From: Pascua guehoae
Lineage: Eukaryota > Basidiomycota > Tremellomycetes > Trichosporonales > Trichosporonaceae
Length of the DNA stretch: 64,000 nt
Direction of reading: 5' to 3'
Assembly: GCA_001600415.1 (NCBI GenBank)
Contig: BCJX01000001.1
Location: 1,281,723 to 1,345,722, forward strand
Positions 40,224 through 52,741 of the stretch are shown piece after piece. The notes under the pieces are model-generated. The model worked only from the letters and a program-made list of their open reading frames with translations. It was not told where the DNA came from and did not search any database. Made by a program: the position numbers and the translations under genes. How positions within the stretch are numbered: the stretch's first letter is position 1; each line of letters starts with the position of its first letter.

Positions 40224-41199
40224 ATGGTGAGCTATTTTACATGGCAACTGATTAGCTGACAACAGTCGGTCACCTTGCATACCTCCCTCGGAGATCTCAA
40301 GGTAAGTGGCGGCGTATTGAATCAACAACGACCTTGCTCTCTCCCCTTCCTTCCCCGCTCACCCACTTCCTGACCCCCCACGCCCCCTCTCCCCTATCCA
40401 CCTGCCCGTGCACACCACTGAAACCACCCTGACCACTCCCCCAGATCGAGATCTTCTGCGAGGCCGTCCCGAAAGCGGCCGAAAACTTCCTCGCCCTCGC
40501 GGCGTCGGGATACTATGACGGCTGCATCTTCCACCGCAACATTAAAGAGTTTCTCGTGCAGACGGGCGACCCCTCGGGGACGGGCAAGGGGGGCGAGAGT
40601 ATCTGGGGTGCGCCGTTTGCAGACGAGGTTCGGCAAACGCTCAAGGTGGGTGCAGGCGATGGTTTGGGACTGGGCAAGGTGGTCGTAGAGGAAGGTGGAG
40701 ATGGGGCAAGGTTTAAACGAAGCGCAAGGAAGGACGGAGTGAGGGAAGGAAAAGAGAGAGAGAAGGAACCGAGAGAGGGAAGGAACGGAGAGAGGGAAGG
40801 AAAGAAGAGAAATGAAGGGAGGAATGCGGAAGGAAGCGAGGAAGGGTGCCCAGCGTACAGCTACCTAGATTCCAGCTAACTCCAGTTCAACGCCCGCGGC
40901 ATCGTCGCCATGGCCAACTCGTCCAAGCCCACAACAAACAAGTCGCAGGTGCGTGAGAGCTGGAACTGTTCCCTCGCTAGAACCAGCTCACGCGCCAGTT
41001 CTTCATTACGTACGCAAAGCAGCCGTCCCTAGACGGCAAGTACACAATCTTTGGGCGCGTCATCGACGGGCAGGACTCGACGCTCGATGCCATGGAGCGC
41101 GTACCCGTCGTCGACCAGAAAAAGTTTAGGCCGACGCGCGAGATTCGCCTCGAGAGCATTACGATCCATGCCAACCCGATTGCAGAGGCGTCAAAGTAG
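40224..41199 (+). CDS. CYP10: Cyclophilin-type peptidyl-prolyl isomerase (PPIL3/Cyp10)
   Basis: Exons 40224-40226 (ATG only), 40266-40301, 40445-40645, 40886-40948 and 40999-41199; 167 aa. It starts SVTLHTSLGDLKIEIFCE, then FHRNIKEFLVQTGDPSGTGK containing the catalytic Arg, Phe and Gln equivalents (R55, F60 and Q63 of human CypA), then FNARGIVAMANSS and FFITYAKQPSLDGKYTIFGR. The Trp of cyclosporin-sensitive cyclophilins is replaced in YAKQPSLDGKY, as in PPIL3. Family knowledge: PPIL3-type cyclophilins associate with spliceosomal complexes. The first coding exon consists of the start codon alone, followed directly by GTGAGC; this keeps the frame and matches the family N-terminus. Confidence 0.9.
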
Positions 41200-41607
41200 A
41201 CGGCAGGTTGGCTGACGGTGGGCATGGGGCTCGAGGCTGTTAGTCGGCCAGGGCCCTAGGGCCTGGTAGCATGGGGACGGTGGGCCGGAGAGCACGCACG
41301 AGTGGGCCAACGCGCAAGTTGCCTGGCAGCTGCAGCAGCTCCATGACCGCGAGTGCCGCCGAGTGTTCGGTGTAGACTGCACCACCAACCCCTCAAACGG
41401 CCTTATGCCTCGTGCCTCGATGCGCGCAACGCCGTCTTGACCGCCCCGTAAAGGTTGGTGACCATTACATGTAGAGTACCCAAATGTAAAATACAGAGCC
41501 ACTATCACACACCAGCCGTCTCACTGCCACTACATCTCGTGCACCTCCACATGCACCCTCACCTTCGTACCACCTCGAATGTACCCCGGCTCTCCCAGTC
41601 ACTGCCC
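41200..41607. other. Convergent intergenic region
   Basis: About 400 bp between cyclophilin and NSE4 stops. No coding signal or repeat seen; 3' UTR sequence of both genes. Confidence 0.6.
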
Positions 41608-43206
41608 TTATAGGTCAGGCGGAGGGTCGCGGTGCGGGATGGCGGATTCGGTAATGTTGAAAATCCGCTTGGCCTCCTCCCAGTCGGCCATTGTGAGCTC
41701 AATGACGGCCTGGTTCATGGGCACATCGGCGTCGACCTCGGCATCGGGCGGCTGTGTCGTGCCTACAGTTAGATGCCATCGCTTCTTTCGATTCCTATCA
41801 CTGGTGGCGCCTCTGTACTACACCAGCTGGCCGCTTTACGCCACTGATGTTCCTCCCGGTAGGCGGCTCCTCCACGGAGGGATGGTGACTTATCCCCGCC
41901 ACTACCCTTTGGCTCATGAAGGCATCCACTACCCAAACGATGTGGAGCTCCTAGTAGTGCGCTCGCTCCTCACTGTATACAACCACAAGTCTCCACTCAC
42001 GAATTATAATCTCGCCGTCGTCCCGGACATCCAGCCCCACACGGCCCTCACGGATAAGAAACGACGTGTAAAACACATTCTCGACCGTCTGTCCAAAGTC
42101 GTTTGGGTTCACAACGAGGCGGAAGTAATTTATCCCCTCGTTGTCGGGGTCTAGCTGGCGCAGGATTTTGCTGATCGAACGCACGTTGCTCGTCGTCGGG
42201 TCCTTTGGTGCCTTGCCGCCTTGAGGCGCCACGACCTCCTCGGGACGCTCGGCCTCGCCGAGTTTCTCGCGGGCCTGGCGACGGGGGAGTGTGCGCTTCT
42301 TGTGCTCAATGGCGAGCGGGCCGTACCTGCGGTCAGCGGTGCAGAGGAATAGCATTGTTGGAGGGACAACGCCCATGCCTAAGATGTCGCGGTCACCGAG
42401 AACTGTGGAGTCGTCCTTGGGCACTCCATACGTAGCGCTTTCCCGTCCCAGCTTCCCTCTTCAACGGCTCCCACTCTGCTCTATCCCTGACATTCGCCGT
42501 CCACCTCTACCTCTTCCTCTCCGTCCCACCTCTACCTCTTCTCCGTCCCACCTCTACCTCTTCCCCTCACCCTCAACTCCTGCATCTCTCCCCTTTCCCA
42601 AGTCCACAGAGTCTCAGCTACCTCGCCTTCCCTTCCGACTCCGACCCTCCTCCTCCCAATTGTCCCGCCGCCAGTCGCACTCACATAAACTCCACACCGG
42701 GCACATGCCTCGTCAACCCCGCCGCCATCCACCCAATACCCTCCCAATCCCCCAGTGCGCCCCTGCGTGCGCGCGCGAGGCGCTCGTCGCGCTCGTCGTC
42801 CGAGTCGTCCACGTCCTCGGCCTCGCGCTTCTGCAGCCCCAGGCGGCCGCTGATGCGGACGAGAAACTCGTCGACATTGAACGCGGCCGTGCCGAGCTTC
42901 ATCTTGCGGAGCAGGTGTGATGCCGTCTCCGTGGCCGTCGTGAGCAGGCGCGCATCCATGCTCGCCATGGTCGTGTCGCGCACATCTGCAAACGCGTCGT
43001 CTGTGCGTCGGAGGAGCTTTTCGAGATCGGACACGCGGATGTTGTCCGTGTTGACCGACATTTCTGGCGTTAGCTGTGTCGCTGGCGAGGGTCTGCAACA
43101 CTCTGGCAGGCAAGTGGGGTCGATAGTATCCAACAGCACAGTGCCCCGACACCAACACCACACCAACGGCCGGCGAGTTAACTTCAACACATTACCCAGC
43201 CCCCAA

Positions 43207-43239
<33 letters not shown>

Positions 43240-43500
43240 ACCCCACAATCCCCTTCCCCCTTCCCCCACCCCTCCGCCCAAAAACGCACCATCAGCCTCC
43301 TCCTGGAGCTCGCGATACTCGTCATTGAGCCGCTGCTGCGCCTCGGGATCGGGCCGCGCGAAAATGTCCTCGCGCGTAAACCGCGCCGACGGCCGCGCGC
43401 CCCGCTTGCGCTTGGACGCGGTCGGGCTGTCGTCGGCGTAGCGCCCATGCTGGGTGTTCGGGGAGCGCGAGCGGCGCCGAGAAGGGCCTGCTTCGGGCAT
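41608..43500 (-). CDS. NSE4: SMC5/6 complex kleisin subunit Nse4
   Basis: Exons 43500-43290, 43063-42685, 42326-42001 and 41762-41608; 356 aa, phases consistent. N-terminus basic (MPEAGPSRRRSRSPNTQHG) followed by LNDEYRELQEEAD. Helical segment VNTDNIRVSDLEKLLRRTDD, then ATETASHLLRKMKLGTAAFN and VDEFLVRISGRLG, matching the kleisin N-terminal helix region. The conserved Nse4 C-terminal domain follows: ISKILRQLDPDNEGINYFRL, NPNDFGQTVENVFYTSFLIR and, in the last exon, MNQAVIELTMADWEEAKRIF. Function: the kleisin bridge between the Smc5 and Smc6 heads, with Nse1/Nse3, in nuclear DNA repair. A (CAA)n microsatellite of about 34 bp lies in intron 1 (43207-43240). Confidence 0.9.
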
Positions 43501-44243
43501 TGTGTAGTGTTTCCGAAGGGGGGGAAGAGGTGGAGTGCGTGGTGTGAGGAGAGGAGAGGATGGGGGAAGGAAGGTGTGCACATGTGCATGGGGCTCAGAT
43601 TAGTCGGCTGGGTGGTTGGGCTCGACGCGTCGCGCGTGTGGCGATTTGCTTCCGCTTCAGATCACGTGCTTCCGTTGCGACGATCATGTCGGGATGTGCT
43701 TGTGGTGGTAGCAGCAGTGTCAACGATCAACGTTGAGTGATGCAGGAGTTGCCTTGCGTGCATGTATAGCTGACGAGAAGGCTGCTGATCTACACATACA
43801 CGTCCTGCAGCATGCAGCAAGCCTTTCCAACTGTATGGCATGGGTGTTGTGGTATGTTTGGCGGTGCCGAAGAGCAGCTAGTCTCTGTATGTCCGTACAG
43901 CTGGGTACTGTGCTACATCCGACGTGAATCAAAGCTCGCACGTCTAGGATGGACAGAGACCAGTCGCGGGGCATGCTGACATCCGAGCACTCTCCGCTGC
44001 TTGCGTTCCCCATCCCTGTACCAGTATGTTTAAGGATCCAAGTCCTTATCAAGCAGTGACTAACTTTGGTTGTTGTTTACGAGACAAAGTTGACGTAGCG
44101 CACTTGTACGAGTCAGAGTGGATCAGTCCACAGGTCAGTCACCAAGGACAAGCTGAACGACAGGGAGGATGCAAGACAGCTGTGCATACCCAAGCACTAC
44201 CTTTGCCCAGTGCCAAGGCCGATGCCACGCTCCCTGGCACCCC
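43501..44243. other. Intergenic region
   Basis: About 740 bp between the NSE4 start and the glyoxalase-like stop. It presumably carries the NSE4 promoter. No gene, repeat or RNA recognised. Confidence 0.55.
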
Positions 44244-44882
44244 TCATCCAAGCACACGCGGCCCACTGGGCGTCTGAATCGTCGCGACCAGCCTCTTGGC
44301 GTCTGCAGGCACGACCCCAATCCGCGCATCATCCATCCCGACGGCCTTGAGCGCCTGGCCAATCTCCTCGGCGCGCGGATGTTGGATCTCGAGCTTTGTA
44401 ATGCGGCACCCGATATCCTCGAGGCCAGCGGCGGGGTGCGGCTGGCTCTGCCACTCGATCAAACTCGGCATGGCGCCGTCGCACGCCAGGTTTCCATCGG
44501 GGCCAATGGTGATGAGCCACCTAAGCGACCCGCGGGACATTTGCTCAATCTCGCCCGTCTTGATGGGCGACATCGCAAGGGCGGCATGCAGGTCGTCGGT
44601 CCGCGAGACCCAGTGGTGCAAAGCTGGCGGCGCGTCGGGGGCGATGGCGTCCATGCCAAACCAGCGGGGATGGGAGGGCGCGGGCGCCGACGGGTTGACA
44701 GCAATGACTTCGAGGTAAAAGTCGGGGCCGAGCGAGAGGAGCGCATTGTGCGTCGCCTGCCGGTCGTGTGCGCCGCCCCGGCGCGGCGACATGGAGACGC
44801 CCAGCTGCGACTCGACCCAGGCGACGCCCGCGTCCAACGTCGAAGCGGTGATTACCAGGTGGTCCGGTTCGGTGTGCGGCAT
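44244..44882 (-). CDS. Glyoxalase-like domain protein
   Basis: Single exon, 212 aa. It begins MPHTEPDHLVITASTLDAGV, AWVESQLGVSMSPRRGGAHD, with the early His and the later HNALLSLGPDFYLEVIAVNP, where a Glu is a candidate metal ligand; then PRWFGMDA and later SLRWLITIGPDGNLACDG and MPSLIEWQ. This order matches the glyoxalase-like (VOC superfamily) proteins that occur widely in bacteria and fungi. Substrate unknown; VOC enzymes handle diverse small molecules through a metal site. Intronless while most of its neighbours are multi-exonic. Codon use does not look different by eye, so transfer is only a possibility. Confidence 0.8.
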   Translation of the reverse strand: MPHTEPDHLVITASTLDAGVAWVESQLGVSMSPRRGGAHDRQATHNALLSLGPDFYLEVIAVNPSAPAPSHPRWFGMDAIAPDAPPALHHWVSRTDDLHAALAMSPIKTGEIEQMSRGSLRWLITIGPDGNLACDGAMPSLIEWQSQPHPAAGLEDIGCRITKLEIQHPRAEEIGQALKAVGMDDARIGVVPADAKRLVATIQTPSGPRVLG

Positions 44883-45629
44883 CGTGGTGGTGCGGAAGGA
44901 TAGAGGTCACATCAAGGAAGTCACCGTTTCGGCCATGTCGGATGTGGGCATGACGGCGACTTCGGGTACCTCGCCAATCAGCCCGACGAGTTCCAATCGC
45001 CCCCGCTGTCGACTGTTCGATTCTCTGAAACAACCTTCAGAACAGAAATGGTATGGCTTCTGTTGTACCCAAGCTCTAAGTGCCAACAGCCAACAGCCTG
45101 TACAACATTTGCCTGGGTAGTACCCACCCACCAGGCCAGAGCTGCTCTGAGGTTCGGCAGGCACACCATAGGTGGAGGTGCAACTCGGCCCACATTAGCC
45201 GACCCCGCACTTTGCCCTGTTTTTGTCACTCGATCAAGGGGTCGGGCGGGGAGCGAGACGGCGGATCGGAGAGACTGCCCACCCCGACTGCCCCACTCAC
45301 GCCCACAAACGCGCCGACGCCCGACGTGTTTGTGAGCTCGTGTGCTTGTGTGAGGCGGGCGTAGCGTCTTGCAGAGAGGCAGATGGGATGTGTTGCCAGT
45401 GTGCAGCGCGGCCCAAGAGGGGTAATGGTGTACGTGAGAGATGACGAGAGAGCAGCACCCGTGTCCTATGCTGTTCGTCTCTGCACCCCGCCTCCTCTCT
45501 CCTGCTATGTTCCTATGCATACTATGCAGTTTTGCTACGGGCAAGATAGATGACAGTCTAGCAGAGCGATATCCTGCAATCTAATCGTGCCGTGTCCGAC
45601 GACGACGACGACGACGACGGGGACGAGCT
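44883..45629. other. Intergenic region
   Basis: About 750 bp upstream of the glyoxalase-like gene and downstream of adenylate kinase. A GAC-triplet run (about 45599-45620) sits next to the adenylate kinase stop. No gene supported. Confidence 0.55.
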
Positions 45630-47012
<1,383 letters not shown>

Positions 47013-48302
47013 GGCCTGGTGTGTGAGTTGGGGGCGGAGGGTGGTGAGAGGTGGTGAGATGGGTTGACGCACTGGAGATTTTGTGGTGTTTTGGAGGTGG
47101 GTGAAGAGAGACTCGCAAGGTGCAAACAGAGATCAAGTCCGAGGTTGGTCAAGGGGGGGAGGGGGGGTAGGTTGGGTTGTGGCTTTGTGGTCCGCCGGTT
47201 GCATGTCCTTGGCTTGATCCCGGCTGAGCCTATGAGGTTGTGCCTCTGGTCACTCCATCTGATCGGCCAACCCCAAATGCCCATTCCCAGAGTCGTGGGC
47301 AGCGGCCGTCATGCGGGCGGGCTGACAGGTGCCAAGGAGTCTGGATACTTCTAACGCCGCCAACTCCGCACTGACGACGACGAGGTACCAGACCAGCTAG
47401 GCTAGCTACCAGGCAGCTGCAGCAGGCAGGCAGCTAGGCAGGCAGGCTGTTTGACCCGGCCGGTATGACTTAGGGTGGGCAGCGTGCAGCGTGGCTGGCT
47501 AGACTTTTTTGGCAGGCACATCCAGATGGGTGGGGGTGGGGGTGGGGGCCACGGGCCATGGGGCACGGGCTCTCGTGGGCAGCTCGAGCCAGGCAAAACA
47601 GCAAACGGGCGGATTCTTTTTCTTTCTTTCATGTCTATGAGACAACGCCCACTTTGCAAAAACGTCACTAACCAAAGCCCAAAACCGAGGTTGGTCAATC
47701 GTGGGATAGTTGGTGGTTTTAACGGGATCAAAGCCACGTGTCCGGCACGGTCAAAGACTGCAGCAAGCCGATGGCGTGGCGGTGCAGAAAGGAGAACGGA
47801 ACCGAGTGGCCGCGAGTGGGCCGGGCCGGCAGTTGAGAAATCAAGCCGAGGCCGAGGTGGAAAATAGCCACCTTCCCCGCCGCCGGGTGCCCAGGGGGGT
47901 GGAGGTTGCCGATCCTCAAACGTCATTGCAAGGCACCCCCCCTCCCTTCCTTCCTTCGGTCTGCAATCTACAAGCCCGTCGGTCATCTTGGGCCATCAGT
48001 TGACAAGCACACCCCACAGCTGGCCACGCCGGACACCCTTTATATTTTCCTCGTCGTCGCGTTCATCGTCCGTGTCCCATCCTCGCTAACAACAACACCC
48101 GTTCACAACAAACTCTCACAATCACTCTGGGCAGAGCCAGCCGCTCGCCCCTGTCACACTGCAAGCACTCCGCGCCCTCGGCGCACTTCCACTTGGTCCT
48201 TCCTCCCATCGACCCCTCTCCATTGTTTTCGTCTCGGCGCGGACCTCGTCCTTAACCTCAACTCTCACTCTGTCTCCACCTCGCGTACGTTTCACAGCCA
48301 CG
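47013..48302. other. Divergent intergenic region, adenylate kinase/lipase
   Basis: 1.29 kb without a supported gene. A G-rich run (AAGGGGGGGAGGGGGGGTAGG) lies at about 47150-47171 and a GGCAGGCAGCTAGGCAGGCAGG repeat at about 47422-47446. It holds both promoters; the 200 bp before the lipase ATG are pyrimidine-rich. Confidence 0.5.
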
Positions 48303-50052
48303 ATGACGACGGTCACCTACTCTGAGCCCCCGACGCGCACCGGCTCGCCTACCCACAAGACGCCATTGCCAGCCTCGGCATCATCCGCGGCGCTCGACCG
48401 GCCCAGCCCCGCGCCGTCCATGACTTCGACGACGGCCAGCGACGCGTCGCTCCCCGCGACACGTCCGATCCCGTCCGACTTTCGCTCGTCTCTCTCGGCG
48501 TGGTGGTCGAGCAGCGGGTACCGCGACGCACGGGTCGCCGAGGAGCGGCTTCTCCGTCGCCTCGAATACTACACGGCACCGCCACCACAGCCAACCCGTT
48601 CGTGGCACGGGTGGGGCACGCCCACCGCCACAACCGAGACGCCTACGTCTTCCCTTCCTGTGATCAAGGGCTTCCAGTCGACACTTCGTAACGTGTTTAT
48701 CCCTGCGCCCGACCCGAACACTGCGCCACTGAGCGTCAACGACCCCCCGCAGGCTTCGTCAGCGTCTACCAACTCGACCAGCTCAACACCGACGCCCTCG
48801 CTGACAAGCTCGGACAAGGAGAAGAAGCACTACCACCGCCACGCGCACAAGCACAAGCCAAAGGAGGACTATATCAACACGCTCGAAATTTCGACGCCCG
48901 CCAACGCAGAGTCGAAAGAGGCCGTTGTCGTCCTGCACGGCTACGCGGCGGCACTGGGCTTCTACTTCCGCAACTGGGACGCGATTGCGACGTCTGCGGC
49001 CGAGACGGGCCGGCGCGCCTTCTTCCTCGACTGGCTCGGAATGGGACTGAGTTCGCGACCGTCGCCGTCCTTTTTCCACACGCCGGCCGGCACTTCGGTC
49101 GAGGCGCGTGTCTCGCGCGCCGAGCACTTTTTCCTGTCGTCGCTCGAGTCGTGGCGTGCCGCCGAGGGCGTTGAGCGCATGGTCCTTGTCGGCCACAGTC
49201 TGGGCGGGTACCTCGCCTCGGCGTACGCACTCCGGTACCCCGAGCGCGTGAGCAGCCTCATTCTCGTGTCTCCGGCGGGCATCCCCCACGGCCCAGAGGA
49301 GGTTGTTGGCCCCCGCCCTGCGCGTGTCAAGGCTGCCGGGGTCAAGCCCCACCCGGACCACGCGGGCCACCACGTCCACGACGACGATGCACACAGTATT
49401 CGCTCTGGACACAGTGTGCGCGATGAGGCCGCCGATGCCGCCGAGCAAGAACTGGGCACCCAGCCGGGGCCTGCCGAGGCAAAGGGCGAGGCAAAGGAGT
49501 GGCAGAAGAACCGCGAGTCGTCTGCCATGCGCCGCGGCATGACCAAGATGTTCATCTGGGGTTGGGAAAAGGGTCTCTCGCCGTTCAGCATCCTCCGCGG
49601 TATCGGTCCATGGGGCCCGCTCCTCGTCGGCAAGTACTCGTCGCGCCGGTTCGCCGCCCAGACCCCAGAGGACGTGCGCGACTTGCACAACTATATCTAC
49701 GGCACGAGCATCCTCAAGGGCTCGGGCGAGTACTGCATTTGTGAGTCACACGAGCGAACGATATTGTTCTTCCACTGACACGGCAGCGCACATTCTCGCA
49801 CCTGGCGCCTATGCCCGCCTCCCAATTGTCGACAGGATACACAAGCTCAAGATGCCCGTCACGTTCCTGTACGGCGACAACGACTGGATGGACGTCGAGG
49901 GCGGGTACGAGTCGCAGGCCGTGCTCGCCGCCGAGGGCAACAAGAATGTCGATGTCCACGTGGTTCCCAACGCCGGCCACCACCTCTACCTCGACAACCC
50001 GACGTTTAGCAACCGGGTCTTTGACGAGGCAATCCGCGCAGCGCCAAAGTAG
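48303..50052 (+). CDS. CLD1: Alpha/beta hydrolase of the CLD1/ABHD4-5 family
   Basis: Exons 48303-49740 and 49787-50052, 567 aa. The N-terminal 150 residues are Ser/Thr/Pro-rich. The hydrolase core starts NTLEISTPANAESKEAVVVL and HGYAAALGFYFRNWD, continues FFLDWLGMGLSSRPS, and has the nucleophile elbow VGHSLGGYLASAYAL with Ser299, then ALRYPERVSSLILVSPAGI. A His/Asp-rich insert (about 340-385) precedes the lid. The C-terminus has FLYGDNDWMD and NAGHHLYLDNP, an H-x4-D arrangement typical of the CGI-58/Ict1/Cld1 subgroup. Family knowledge: Cld1 deacylates mitochondrial cardiolipin; relatives are lysophospholipid acyltransferases or triacylglycerol lipase cofactors, so exact activity is uncertain. 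No obvious mitochondrial presequence is visible. Confidence 0.8.
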
Positions 50053-50315
50053 CGTATAGATGCTCGTAGAGTGTAGCTAGTGTACAACAGTTTCTCTTGG
50101 ATGAGTGGTACATATTAGTGTCTAGTCTTGTCCGCTGTCGCGGTAGATGCGATGAGTTTATCTTGTCTTGTGTGGAACACGAGTCTTCTACAACGACTAG
50201 TCCGGTCCGCGAGTCTCTCGCGCTGCGCAACCGTACCGTCCCGGCGAGCAAGTACACGCTCGCGGCCGACGTCACCTCGGGCAAATTCACACTCGGCGGC
50301 GATCACAGGCGTGCT
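50053..50315. other. Convergent intergenic region
   Basis: 263 bp between lipase and kinase stops; 3' UTRs only. Confidence 0.6.
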
Positions 50316-51889
50316 TCACATGCCATACCGCCGCGACGCGCTCCAGATCACCGGCCCAACAATGTGCTCCACATCACCCCGAGGTAGACCCTCGAGCATG
50401 CGCAGGGCCTCGCGCGCACTAACCCTCGCCGCGGGTTCGAGCCGCACGAGCCCCTCGAGGACACCGAGGACCGACTCCCGCGCCCCGCCATCGAGGGCGT
50501 CAAGGCAGAGCGCGGGACCGAGCCCCCGTGCCGTCCTTGTGTCGAACAGCATCTTGCCTGCGTCTGGGAGGTCCCCAAAGCTCTGATTGTCAGTCACACG
50601 GACAAAATCCGCCAACGCCACAGCAGCCACAGCATCGCCTCGCCGTCCCCACCACTCCCGCTCCACGCAACTCACCGGCCACGTCTGGTCGGTGGGCGTC
50701 CCCAGCCGGCGGAAAATACTCGCCGCCAGCCCAATCTCGCCAAACGACGCGTCAAACAGCGGTGCCGGCCGCGTGGATTCCTCGAGCGGGTCGGGATCCG
50801 TGTCGTGAGACGCGCTGGAATCGTCACTGTGCGTATCTGAAGAGTCTGAGTCCGAGTGGGTATCGGGTTCGTGCGGGCGGAAGAGCTCTGCGAGGACCGC
50901 GCCCGACGCCCAGAGGTCGAGGGCGGGGGCGGCGTAGTGCGCGGGCGAGAAGAGGAGTTCGGGCGCACGGTATGGTCTGCGCAGTCAGTGGCTGGTCGGA
51001 GTCGCTGGGCTGTGTGTGTCGGAGAGAGATGAGAACGGTGGTGTGGTGGTGGTGTCGGTTGGGACTCACCCCGTCCCGACTGCAAACGCCATGCCTCCCT
51101 CCCCATCGCCTTCCCCGTCCCCATCCCCGTCCCACGCCGTGCCAAAGTCGACGAGCACGGGACGCGCATCCCACCCCACCATGATATTGGCCGGCTTGAC
51201 ATCGCGGTGCGCGACCCCGCGCGCGTGGAGATAGTCGAGCGCCGCCAAGAGGCCGCGGGCGACGTGCGCAAACAGGTCCAGGCGCGCGCGGGACGTCGAG
51301 CGGGACGTCGCGCGGGACGTCGAGTCCGGGCTCCCATTGCGAGTGGCATCGAGAGGCGGGAGGGAGCAGAGGACCTCGCCAAGAGTGGCCGGGAGGAGGG
51401 GGAGGGCGAGCGTGTGTTCGTGCCGCGCCGGCGAGAAGGTGTACCCCAGCAAGCGGATAATCTGGTGTCAGAACGGCGAGCACACGGCGGGTTGGACTCC
51501 ATGCAGACTTTGTCCAGGGGGTACCGAGCAGTGTATCGATGTACAAGGCACAGATGCCAGTCCTACTCACATTATCGTGCTCGACGGCGCGCAGGACGCG
51601 CACCTCGCGCACGACGTCGTGCGGGCGGCGCGCGGCGCTCACACCGCCCTCGGGCGCGATGACGAGCTTGACGACCCGAGCGTGCACGCCGCGCCGTGCG
51701 AGGTGCGCGAGTGTCGTGTCGGCGTGCGTGTCGTTGCCGGGCGCTAGGGAGTGTGTGTCGAGCAGGATGTCGGCGTGGATTCCTGCCGTCAGCCGGGACA
51801 GCCTCGAGGGGGTGCTCACCTTGTGCGATGGGGAGGAGGGCATGGGGTTCTCCTTGTCCTTGTGCTTGTCCCTGCTCATCGTAGGACAT
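50316..51889 (-). CDS. Divergent protein kinase, Cak1/CDK-like
   Basis: Exons 51889-51820, 51782-51571, 51461-51070, 50976-50676 and 50582-50316; 413 aa. The first intron is only 37 nt. Kinase elements: VVKLVI with Lys62, an alpha-C Glu83 ([15 protein letters not shown]), [10 protein letters not shown] (Asp181, Lys183, Asn186), DFGTAW (Asp199), and [12 protein letters not shown] created across an intron. The N-lobe has no Gly-rich loop (G-x-G-x-x-G), a feature of Cak1-type CDK-activating kinases. The C-lobe ends [20 protein letters not shown] and [12 protein letters not shown], a CMGC/CDK-like segment. Two Ser/Asp low-complexity inserts flank it. A role in CDK activation is inference. An ATG in another frame at 51963 would avoid the first intron, but 51889 gives a better protein and context. 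Confidence 0.8.
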
Positions 51890-52159
51890 GGCCGGTGCCC
51901 GCTCGTCGACTGTAGTTGAGACAATAACGTGGAGGATCCAACTTCGACGTGTGACGTCGCCATGTTTGCCGATGTTCCGTCGATCCGCAGATCCCTAGGC
52001 GGCTCAAGTTCGGAGTAACCGGCCAACACTAGCCGGCCATTGCCGATCGGCCAGACAAGTGGCACCCCGGCCCGCCAACTGTCCCTGCTGTCATGCTCTT
52101 GTTGAGAATCAGTCTCAGAGATAGGAATGAATTAATTTTCCAAGTGGGCACCTCCCTAG
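51890..52159. other. Intergenic, kinase promoter side
   Basis: Short region upstream of the kinase. No feature beyond the presumed promoter. Confidence 0.5.
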
Positions 52160-52741
52160 TCACATGCGCAAGGTCCAGACTCTGGCCCAGCGTACCGGCG
52201 AGACTTCGGTCTCGATAGGGGGCTGAGATCTGTGAGAGGAGATGAGATTGATGGAAACGCCACGGCCGCGACATTCCGGGCCAATTGCCCTCACTTGGCA
52301 GTGTACGCATTCCACAATACCGGTAGGTTTGCCATGGCACAGTATGCAGAAGTGGTAGCCCAGGAAACTTTGACGGCAAATCAGGCATTTCTCTAGTTTC
52401 ACCGTTGGAAGACTCGTGGGGATGGGACTGTTGGGACCACCGTACGTGGCGTGCCGAAGTTGAGTGCTTCCTGGCTGAGGTTCAAGCCTTAAACCATGGG
52501 CCATGTCTAAGAAGACGGCCGAGAATGAGATGCAACTACTTGTCCCCAACACTTGCACAGAGCTGAATGAGATGCCTGGGGCGACATGAATGGCAGCACT
52601 GAACAATGTTGCCATCTCCATGAGCAAGATGGCTCTCATCTCGGTCCGGTGCCGATTCCTAAACAGAGTCTTCGTCATTGGGACAAGCCAGTACAAAGTT
52701 TCCATGCGCTCCAACCGGCGCATCTTCATCGTCGTGCACAT
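52160..52741 (-). CDS. Doubtful Cys-rich open frame, 193 codons
   Basis: An open frame whose C-terminal third has regularly spaced cysteines and histidines: CLICRQSFLGYHFCILCHGK, then IVECVHCQVRAIGPEC. Four C-x2-C or C-x2-C-H pairs followed by GPEC would suit a small zinc-binding module (ZZ- or ribbon-like). The N-terminal part (Met-rich) looks non-coding, so if a gene exists its true start and possible introns are unknown. No family recognised. The 1.5-kb region around it (51.9-53.4 kb) is otherwise empty. Confidence 0.25.
   Translation of the reverse strand: MCTTMKMRRLERMETLYWLVPMTKTLFRNRHRTEMRAILLMEMATLFSAAIHVAPGISFSSVQVLGTSSCISFSAVFLDMAHGLRLEPQPGSTQLRHATYGGPNSPIPTSLPTVKLEKCLICRQSFLGYHFCILCHGKPTGIVECVHCQVRAIGPECRGRGVSINLISSHRSQPPIETEVSPVRWARVWTLRM

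Noticed and set aside
43192..43260. (CAA)n/Gln-rich coding possibility
   Set aside because: The repeat falls in NSE4 intron 1; including it breaks the Nse4 frame.
51879..51963. Alternative kinase start codons without intron 1
   Set aside because: They read the 37-nt intron as protein. The splice signals (GTGAGC, CTGACGGCAG) and frame from 51889 give a cleaner N-terminus.
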